A DNA stretch of 6,349 nt from Erysipelotrichaceae bacterium. GTDB taxonomy: Bacteria > Bacillota_I > Bacilli_A > Erysipelotrichales > Erysipelotrichaceae. The stretch lies in contig JAGACP010000170.1 in NCBI GenBank assembly GCA_017614055.1, positions 1-6,349 of the forward strand, written 5' to 3'. A program made the position numbers and the translations under genes. Under the pieces are notes generated by a model. The model made no database searches, had not been told where the DNA came from, and worked only from the letters and a program-made list of their open reading frames with translations. Every line of letters begins with the position of its first letter. Position 1 is the stretch's first letter. Positions 1 to 5,019 of this stretch are shown in pieces.

Positions 1-543
1 CTTGGCTTCAGGAGAACTCTGGGAGTTGTTGTTGAGGGCAGCGGTATCGAAAGTCGTGCCGTTGTTCATGTCCTCTATGCACTGCTCAGCTTCCGCGATG
101 TCCTTGAAGGAAGCCATCTGCATCTTTACCGGAGCATCGTTCTCAGTCATGGAATCAAAATTGTCTTCGACGTAGATATTCGCAAGCTTGCCTATCAGCA
201 GATCGCTGATGTAGAGTTCCTTGAATGCTTCCACGGAACCGTAGTAGGCAACGATATATGATTCATATCCGCCTTCGATGTATCCGTCTATGGCCGACTG
301 GGCTTCCGCCTCGATGGCGTCATAGTCCAGATCATATGTCATGGCGATGTTCTTGACGATATCGTCGACGACAGCATCGGTCGAAGCGACCTTGAGGGAC
401 TTGTACAGGTCATTCTTCGTATAGGTCACGCCCGGACCTGAGAATATCACTTCGTCGCCGTCTGAAAGCGAAGAATATGAATTCGTGCCTGAGCAGGCTG
501 CCAGCATAATCAGAGTAAACAGTATCGCTATAATCTTTTTCAT
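1..543 (-). CDS. PrsA/SurA-like foldase lipoprotein, 3' end cut by window
   Basis: The reading frame runs from ATG at 543-541 and stays open to position 1, giving 181 residues with no stop; the C-terminus lies outside the window. Residues 1-17 are a lipoprotein signal peptide: KK at positions 2-3, a hydrophobic stretch at about 4-16, then the lipobox L14-A15-A16-C17. Cys17 should be lipidated and anchor the mature protein to the outer face of the membrane. Residues about 35-130 are helix-rich with a DLYKSLK segment, resembling the N-terminal chaperone region of PrsA/SurA proteins. Residues about 137-181 could be the start of a parvulin domain, but where parvulins carry the His of the 'HILV' strand this protein reads VKMQMASF, so isomerase activity is doubtful. 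It starts one base after the stop of the upstream isomerase gene, with its own AGGTGA ribosome site, so the two are probably one operon. The lipoprotein call is firm; the foldase call is an inference from weak similarity plus its neighbour. Confidence 0.72.
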   Translation of the reverse strand, partial: MKKIIAILFTLIMLAACSGTNSYSSLSDGDEVIFSGPGVTYTKNDLYKSLKVASTDAVVDDIVKNIAMTYDLDYDAIEAEAQSAIDGYIEGGYESYIVAYYGSVEAFKELYISDLLIGKLANIYVEDNFDSMTENDAPVKMQMASFKDIAEAEQCIEDMNNGTTFDTAALNNNSQSSPEAK

Positions 544-544
544 G

Positions 545-1564
545 TCATTCACCTGCACTTTCCAGCTGCTCGTTGATTCGTGCCATCAGATCAGCATCCT
601 TGATCTCGAAACCGAGCTTTTCAGCCTTGTCGAGGATGGCTTTTATGGACATCGTAGGATATGCCTCGTCGATGTCGTCGATGACGTTGTAGTCGTTAAG
701 CAGCACTTCGGTATCGGAACCGAGACACTTGATGATATGATATCCGTAGGAAGTAACGACAGGATCGGTGATTCCGCCTTCTTCGAGGGCCAGAGCAGCT
801 TCGCTGAACTGCGGAACATAGTTTCCGGCATTCTCTTCGTTGACGATGCCGATGTATCCGCCTTTGTTTGCGGAACCTGAATCCTCGGAATACTGATAGG
901 CGATGTATTCGAAAGATGCGTCTTCCTTGGCCAGTTCGTCAAGGACCGTCTGCAGTTTCTCTTTCTGTTCATCGGTCGGATTTGCTTCGTAGCCGATGAT
1001 CAGCTCGTCGTCTTCCTCGTCATATATAGGGGTCGTGTCGCACTTGATCAAAATGTGGTAGATCAGCTTGCCGTTGGTTCCCATGGTAGGATCGAGGTAT
1101 TCGTCCTTGTGCGCAAGGACATATTCCTTCAGAAGCATCTCCTGCTTCTGCGAATCGATGTAGTAGTCGACTATGTCGTCCACGCCGTTGACATATCCCA
1201 TTCCCTTGAAGACTCCGTCAAGATAGTCTTTCGAATAGTAGGACAGGATGTTCGCAGCCGAGGTGGATGCCTTTTCCTTCATCTCGTCGGTAGTTTCGTA
1301 TGCTTCTGCGAAGATGGCTTTTTCGAAAGCCCACAGAGTCTGAGAAATGCCGTCTGAGTTGTATAAAGATTCATACAGGTCATCGGCATAGACAGGTTCG
1401 CCGTCGATGGTGTATGCCACATACTTGCCGTCGATCTGTTTGTTTCTGACAACGATATCCCTGTTTTTATATGCGTCGTACGAATACAGACCGATGAACG
1501 CTATCAGGACAATGCCGACAAGACCGACGAACCAGTATTTTTTAATGAGTTCTTTCTTGTCCAT
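545..1564 (-). CDS. Membrane-anchored parvulin-type peptidyl-prolyl isomerase
   Basis: The 339-residue product should catalyse cis-trans isomerisation of peptidyl-proline bonds and help fold exported proteins on the outer side of the membrane. A charged N-terminus (MDKKELIKK) is followed by one hydrophobic segment at about 11-29, with no lipobox, so it is probably an uncleaved anchor with the rest outside. Residues about 45-165 form a helical SurA/PrsA-like chaperone region. The parvulin domain spans about 166-281: first strand YHILIK with His170, a YSEDSGSANKGGYIG segment at 225-239, a VPQFSEAALAL helix at 250-260, and a last strand YGYHIIK with His276. Both active-site histidines are therefore present. 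About 55 further residues follow the domain. The ATG at 1564 is preceded by GGAGG (1575-1571) at 6 bases and by a good promoter. It is the first gene of a probable two-gene operon. The PrsA-like family is clear; a specific gene name is not, since PrsA itself is a lipoprotein. Confidence 0.9.
   Translation of the reverse strand: MDKKELIKKYWFVGLVGIVLIAFIGLYSYDAYKNRDIVVRNKQIDGKYVAYTIDGEPVYADDLYESLYNSDGISQTLWAFEKAIFAEAYETTDEMKEKASTSAANILSYYSKDYLDGVFKGMGYVNGVDDIVDYYIDSQKQEMLLKEYVLAHKDEYLDPTMGTNGKLIYHILIKCDTTPIYDEEDDELIIGYEANPTDEQKEKLQTVLDELAKEDASFEYIAYQYSEDSGSANKGGYIGIVNEENAGNYVPQFSEAALALEEGGITDPVVTSYGYHIIKCLGSDTEVLLNDYNVIDDIDEAYPTMSIKAILDKAEKLGFEIKDADLMARINEQLESAGE
549..554 (-). promoter_or_regulatory. 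Ribosome binding site of the lipoprotein gene
   Basis: On the minus strand AGGTGA lies 5 bases before the ATG at 543. It sits inside the last codons of the isomerase gene, whose TGA stop (547-545) is separated from the next ATG by one base. This supports the lipoprotein start and suggests translational coupling. Confidence 0.7.
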
Positions 1565-1586
1565 AATATTCCTCCAAACGTTTTAT

Positions 1587-1615
1587 ATTATATAATGTTC
1601 GGTTTGTTTATACAA
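1587..1615 (-). promoter_or_regulatory. Sigma-A-type promoter of the foldase operon
   Basis: On the minus strand TTGTAT (1615-1610) and a perfect TATAAT (1592-1587) are separated by 17 bases, the optimal spacing for the housekeeping sigma factor. Transcription would begin near 1580, giving a leader of about 16 bases that contains the GGAGG ribosome site (1575-1571). Four of six -35 bases match TTGACA. Confidence 0.75.
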
Positions 1616-1629
1616 TTTTGCGGACCGAT

Positions 1630-1663
1630 AATTCAGATAAAATTCAGACTGGATAGTAATTCA
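1630..1663 (+). repeat. Three AATTCA direct repeats between divergent promoters
   Basis: AATTCA occurs at 1630-1635, 1641-1646 and 1658-1663. The first two are extended to AATTCAGA and lie 11 bases apart, about one helical turn; the third is 17 bases further on and overlaps the probable -35 region of the suf promoter. The position suits an operator for a regulator of the suf operon, but the motif matches no site I recognise and short AT-rich repeats can arise by chance. Confidence 0.35.
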
Positions 1664-1690
1664 TCACACATATGGCAAAAAGATTATAAT
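1660..1690 (+). promoter_or_regulatory. Probable promoter of the suf operon
   Basis: A perfect TATAAT lies at 1685-1690. The -35 element is poor: TTCATC at 1660-1665 (19-base spacer) or TCATCA at 1661-1666 (18-base spacer). Transcription would start near 1697, leaving a leader of about 17 bases with just the sufC ribosome site. A strong -10 with a weak -35 is common in promoters that depend on a regulator, but no known iron-sulfur regulator site could be identified. Confidence 0.6.
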
Positions 1691-1702
1691 GTTAATTGTT
1701 AC

Positions 1703-1708
1703 AGGTGA
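1703..1708 (+). promoter_or_regulatory. Ribosome binding site that sets the sufC start
   Basis: AGGTGA lies 5 bases before the ATG at 1714. This favours that ATG over an in-frame TTG at 1696, which lies upstream of the ribosome site and almost at the predicted transcription start. Confidence 0.75.
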
Positions 1709-1713
1709 ATATC

Positions 1714-2550
1714 ATGAAAAATCTTATAGTGAAAGATCTGCATGTATCGGTCGAAGACAGAACGATACTCAACGGAGTCGACCTCACGGTCAATGAAGGA
1801 GAGGTCCATGCCCTGATGGGTCCAAACGGCAACGGCAAGTCTACGCTGCTGGCGGCGATAATGGGCGATCCTTCGTACAGAGTCGATTCCGGAAGCATAA
1901 CATATGGCGAAAAAGACATCCTTTCGATGCCGGTAAACGAAAGAAGCAAGGAAGGCATCTTCCTGGGCATGCAGTATCCCCAGGAGATACCGGGGATCAC
2001 AAACAGCGATTTCCTCAGGGCGGCGATGAACGTCAGGAGAGAGAAACCGGTATCGCTTTTCGAATTCATCAAGCAGATGGAGAAGACCATCAATGATCTG
2101 GAGATGTCATCAGATCTGGCCCACAGATTCCTCAACGAAGGATTCTCAGGCGGTGAGAAGAAAAGGAACGAGATCGTCCAGCTGGAGATGCTCAAGCCGT
2201 CTCTGGCGATGCTTGACGAGATAGACAGCGGTCTTGACGTCGATGCGATAAAGATCGTTGCCGACGCGCTGAACAAAACGGCCCAGGAGAACAACATGGC
2301 GATGATCATCGTATCGCACTATGAAAGGTTCCTGGAACTCATGAAGCCGCAGTTCACCCATGTGCTGGTAAATGGAAAGATCGATCTTTCCGGAGGACCT
2401 GATCTGTACGACAGGATAGACAAGCAGGGATACGACTGGATCTATTCGGAACTGAACATAGAACCTGAAAAACAGGAAGAAAAGACGCAGACCAGAGTGT
2501 CGATAGGCACCTGTGCCGTCAAAGATACAATGAAAGGCAATATCGGATGA
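1714..2550 (+). CDS. sufC: SufC, ATPase of the SUF Fe-S assembly complex
   Basis: SufC is a cytoplasmic ABC-type ATPase that binds SufB and SufD and drives shape changes in the SufBCD scaffold during iron-sulfur cluster building; it is not a transporter subunit. The 278-residue product has every ABC motif in order: Walker A GPNGNGKST (36-44), Q-loop Gln87 in GMQYPQE, signature FSGGEKKRNE (144-153), Walker B LAMLDEID (164-171) with catalytic Glu169, D-loop SGLD (172-175), and switch His202 in IIVSHYERF. The ERF after the switch and the MLDEIDSGLD block are typical of SufC. The core normally ends near the DWIYSELNI segment (241-249); here about 29 further residues follow, charged (EPEKQEEK) and ending with a segment containing Cys267. 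The ATG at 1714 follows an AGGTGA site, and starting there aligns with SufC N-termini. Its TGA overlaps the sufD ATG by 4 bases. It is first in the operon. Confidence 0.97.
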   Translation: MKNLIVKDLHVSVEDRTILNGVDLTVNEGEVHALMGPNGNGKSTLLAAIMGDPSYRVDSGSITYGEKDILSMPVNERSKEGIFLGMQYPQEIPGITNSDFLRAAMNVRREKPVSLFEFIKQMEKTINDLEMSSDLAHRFLNEGFSGGEKKRNEIVQLEMLKPSLAMLDEIDSGLDVDAIKIVADALNKTAQENNMAMIIVSHYERFLELMKPQFTHVLVNGKIDLSGGPDLYDRIDKQGYDWIYSELNIEPEKQEEKTQTRVSIGTCAVKDTMKGNIG

Positions 2551-3347
2551 AGATAAACAACGGCGATACACTGTCTTTTTCTGATGGGTTCTCCGTATAT
2601 GAGATAGATGAACAGGGAGACATGTCTTTCAGCATCGACAGTGAAAACACATGCAACGTTTTCATCAGGATAATCGATGCATCCGATATCGATATAAAAG
2701 GAAAATTCAAAAACGGAGACAGTACGATACTGTTCTGGAACGACAGCGTCAGCGACGTGAAGGTAACGGAAGAATATGAAGTATCTGAAGGATGCAGTCT
2801 GAATCTTTCCTATGGGGAATGTAACAGTGCTTCCATGGAAAGAAAACTAAGTGTCGATCTCTCGGGAAACGGAAGCAGTTCAAACGTAAGTACCGCTACC
2901 TTGACCGGTCGAAACAAGAAATACGATATCGAGATAAAAAACGAAGGCATCGATACCCACGGAGACATGAAGAACTATGCCGTGGTGCTTGAAAAGGGAA
3001 GACTGATGGTGAATGCCGTAGGCAGGATAGCTAAAGGCGCGAAAAAGTCCACCAGCCATCAGGTATCGAGAGCTCTTTCTTTCGACAAGGGACAGAGCAC
3101 GACCATATTGCCCCAGCTTCTGATAGACGAGAACGACGTGCAGGCATCCCATGCCATGAGCATAGGCAAGGTGAACGAGAAACAGCTGTACTATCTCATG
3201 TCCAGAGGCCTTGACATCAAGGAATGCACGATGCTGATGTCGCTGGGATATCTGCTGCCAATCGTCGATCAGATAGCCGACGAAGAACTGAAAGATACTA
3301 TGAAGAACGAACTTGAAAGGAAGATCATGGAAGTATGTTCGATGTAA
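2547..3347 (+). CDS. sufD: SufD, short form, scaffold subunit of SufBCD
   Basis: SufD pairs with SufB through beta-helix cores and with SufC through its C-terminal helices; the SufB-SufD interface is where the nascent cluster is thought to form. The product is 266 residues, against about 430 for SufD of Bacillus subtilis or Escherichia coli. The missing part is the N-terminal helical domain and probably some beta-helix turns. Residues about 10-200 are rich in short beta strands, as in a beta-helix. The C-terminal core is well kept: DENDVQASHAMSIG (194-207), with His202 matching the cluster-linked His360 of the E. coli protein, then YYLMSRGL (215-222) and closing helices with a MSLGYLLP segment. 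The E. coli Cys358 position is Ala200 here. The ATG overlaps the sufC stop as ATGA, with AAAGG (2533-2537) 9 bases upstream. The frame is uninterrupted, so this appears to be a compact functional form, not a decayed gene. Confidence 0.88.
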   Translation: MKINNGDTLSFSDGFSVYEIDEQGDMSFSIDSENTCNVFIRIIDASDIDIKGKFKNGDSTILFWNDSVSDVKVTEEYEVSEGCSLNLSYGECNSASMERKLSVDLSGNGSSSNVSTATLTGRNKKYDIEIKNEGIDTHGDMKNYAVVLEKGRLMVNAVGRIAKGAKKSTSHQVSRALSFDKGQSTTILPQLLIDENDVQASHAMSIGKVNEKQLYYLMSRGLDIKECTMLMSLGYLLPIVDQIADEELKDTMKNELERKIMEVCSM

Positions 3348-4552
3348 ACAGTGTACGCAGAGATTTTCCGATGATCGTGAACAATCCCGATCTGATCTAT
3401 TTCGACAACGGAGCAACGACATACAAGCCTCAGGCGGTGATCGATGCGATCACGAGTTTTTATCACGACTATACCAGCAACATCGAAAGAGGAGAATATC
3501 CGACGGCCATCATGGCCGACAAGGCATACATGAACACCAGGAAAGTCATCGCCAGGATGATAAACTGTCAGGACAGACAGATCTGTTTCATGGGCAACAT
3601 CACGGCCTGTCTAAACCAGATAGCATACGGTCTTGGAAGAGACCTGCATGAAGGGGATACGGTCCTTATCTCCTATGCCGAGCATGCCTCTAACGTGCTG
3701 CCGTGGTTCAGACTGAAAAGAGACAAAGGCATAAACATCAGATATGTGCCTCTGGACATGCAGGGAAATCTTAAGCTTGATGAACTGGAAGAGTGTTTCG
3801 ATGACAGCGTCAAAGTCATTTCGCTTGCCTATGTGACCAACGTACTTGGTTCGCACCAGCCTATCAGGGAAGTGTGCAAGATAGCCCACAGGCATGATGC
3901 TCTGGTAGTAGTCGATGCCGCACAGGCCATCGGACATATCAAGATAGATGTGGAAGATCTGGATGTAGATCTTCTGTGCTTCTCATCGCACAAGATGTGC
4001 GGTCCCGACGGCGTAGGTGTTTTATACGGAAAATACGATCTTCTCCAGCAGATGGAACCGATACTGCTCGGCGGAGGCATGAACGCCAGATTCGAGGCTG
4101 ACGGAACGATCATCCTGAAGGATGCTCCGGAGAGGTTCGAAGCGGGGACTCCTGATATAGAAGGCGTCATCGGACTTGCCGCGGCTGCGGAGTATCTGAT
4201 GAATATCGGTCTTGACGACATACATGAATATGAGAAAGAACTCAGAAGCTACTTCATAGACAAGATGAAGAAGCTCGACAATGTGGAGATATACAATCCC
4301 GACATCGAGGCGGGACCTGTGGCGTTCAATGTGAAGGGCATATTCGCCCAGGATGTGGCAACTTATCTTTCTACAAAGAACATCGCGGTCCGTTCGGGAA
4401 ACCACTGCGCAAAGATCCTGCACAATCTAATCGGCGTGGATCAGAGCGTCAGGGCTTCGCTGTATTTCTACAACACGAAGGAAGAGATCGACAGATTCGT
4501 CGACGAGATCTCGAAGACAACGCTTGAAGCGACGATAGACGTATTCCTGTAG
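3335..4552 (+). CDS. sufS: SufS, group II cysteine desulfurase
   Basis: SufS is a pyridoxal phosphate (PLP) enzyme that converts L-cysteine to alanine and holds the sulfur as a persulfide for SufU. At 405 residues it is full length. Visible residues are YFDNGATTYKP (22-32), AEHASNVLPW (115-124) with His117 for PLP stacking, VVDAAQAIGH (192-201) with Asp194 for the pyridine nitrogen, FSSHKMCGPDGVGVLYG (216-232) with Lys220 as the PLP Schiff-base lysine, and RSGNHCAK (353-360) with catalytic Cys358. Two positions differ from B. subtilis SufS: Gln339 stands where the histidine that binds the SufU zinc (His342) should be, and Asn356 replaces the first His of GHHCA. The ATG at 3335 lies inside the last codons of sufD (13-base overlap); an AAAGGAAG stretch (3316-3323) is far for a ribosome site, so initiation probably depends on coupling to sufD translation. 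No other nearby in-frame start fits the family N-terminus as well. Confidence 0.95.
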   Translation: MFDVNSVRRDFPMIVNNPDLIYFDNGATTYKPQAVIDAITSFYHDYTSNIERGEYPTAIMADKAYMNTRKVIARMINCQDRQICFMGNITACLNQIAYGLGRDLHEGDTVLISYAEHASNVLPWFRLKRDKGINIRYVPLDMQGNLKLDELEECFDDSVKVISLAYVTNVLGSHQPIREVCKIAHRHDALVVVDAAQAIGHIKIDVEDLDVDLLCFSSHKMCGPDGVGVLYGKYDLLQQMEPILLGGGMNARFEADGTIILKDAPERFEAGTPDIEGVIGLAAAAEYLMNIGLDDIHEYEKELRSYFIDKMKKLDNVEIYNPDIEAGPVAFNVKGIFAQDVATYLSTKNIAVRSGNHCAKILHNLIGVDQSVRASLYFYNTKEEIDRFVDEISKTTLEATIDVFL

Positions 4553-4555
4553 GAG
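4551..4555 (+). promoter_or_regulatory. Ribosome binding site of sufU
   Basis: AGGAG overlaps the TAG stop of sufS (4550-4552) and lies 8 bases before the sufU ATG at 4564. It confirms that start and lets ribosomes finishing sufS reinitiate on sufU. Confidence 0.75.
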
Positions 4556-4563
4556 ATCATCAT

Positions 4564-5019
4564 ATGGCAAACATAAAGGAATTATTCAATGACCAGGCAC
4601 TGATGAGAGAACTGCTTCTCGATCATTATCAGTATCCGCACAATCATGAGCTTGTTCAGGACGGAACATATCTTTCGAAGCACATGGCTTCCGCCAGCTG
4701 CATCGACGACATCACCGTACAGGCGGATATCGAAGACGGCACGATCAGGGATCTGCGTTTCGACGGTGTCGCATGCACGATATCGACCGCTTCGACTTCG
4801 ATCATGACGGAACTTCTCAAGGGCAAGACCGTCGAAGAAGCGAAGAGGATCATCGGCGAATACATGAAGATGATAAACAACGAGGAATATGATTCTGAAG
4901 CGCTTGAGGAGGCCAATGTCTTCCAGAACGTATACAAGCAGGCCAACCGCATAAAATGCGCCACCATAGGCTGGGATGCCGTGAAAGAGATCATCGAAGA
5001 GAAGGAGAACAATGGCTGA
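4564..5019 (+). CDS. sufU: SufU, zinc-dependent sulfurtransferase partner of SufS
   Basis: SufU takes the persulfide sulfur from SufS and passes it to the SufBCD scaffold. The 151-residue product has all four zinc ligands expected from B. subtilis SufU: Cys46 and Asp48 in SASCIDD, Cys71 in GVACTIS, and Cys132 in RIKCATIGW. There are 61 residues between the third and fourth ligands, close to B. subtilis SufU and longer than in IscU, so the SufU-specific insertion is present and this is not an IscU scaffold. The N-terminal [11 protein letters not shown] segment (17-27) is also typical. The loop around the first ligand differs from the usual NPTCGD: Ser-Ala-Ser before the cysteine and Ile after it. 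The gene lies 11 bases after sufS, with an AGGAG site, and its last 8 bases overlap the sufB start. Pairing with SufS upstream and SufB downstream fits its role. Confidence 0.95.
   Translation: MANIKELFNDQALMRELLLDHYQYPHNHELVQDGTYLSKHMASASCIDDITVQADIEDGTIRDLRFDGVACTISTASTSIMTELLKGKTVEEAKRIIGEYMKMINNEEYDSEALEEANVFQNVYKQANRIKCATIGWDAVKEIIEEKENNG
5002..5007 (+). promoter_or_regulatory. Ribosome binding site of sufB
   Basis: AAGGAG inside the end of sufU lies 4 bases before the ATG at 5012. It supports that start, which overlaps the sufU stop by 8 bases. Confidence 0.65.

Noticed and set aside
485..880. Plus-strand open frame of 131 codons opposite the isomerase and lipoprotein genes
   Set aside because: It crosses two well-supported minus-strand genes, lacks a ribosome site and has no recognisable domain.
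1696..1713. Alternative TTG start for sufC, adding six residues
   Set aside because: The TTG lies upstream of the AGGTGA ribosome site and at the predicted transcription start; the ATG at 1714 fits family N-termini.
2547..3347. sufD as a pseudogene or truncated remnant
   Set aside because: The frame is uninterrupted, the start overlaps sufC as ATGA, the conserved C-terminal core is intact and no leftover N-terminal coding sequence is visible upstream.
3313..3651. Plus-strand open frame of 112 codons inside the sufD end and sufS
   Set aside because: Out of frame with the clearly conserved SufS sequence; its product is Arg/Gln/His-rich, typical of a shifted reading of a real gene.
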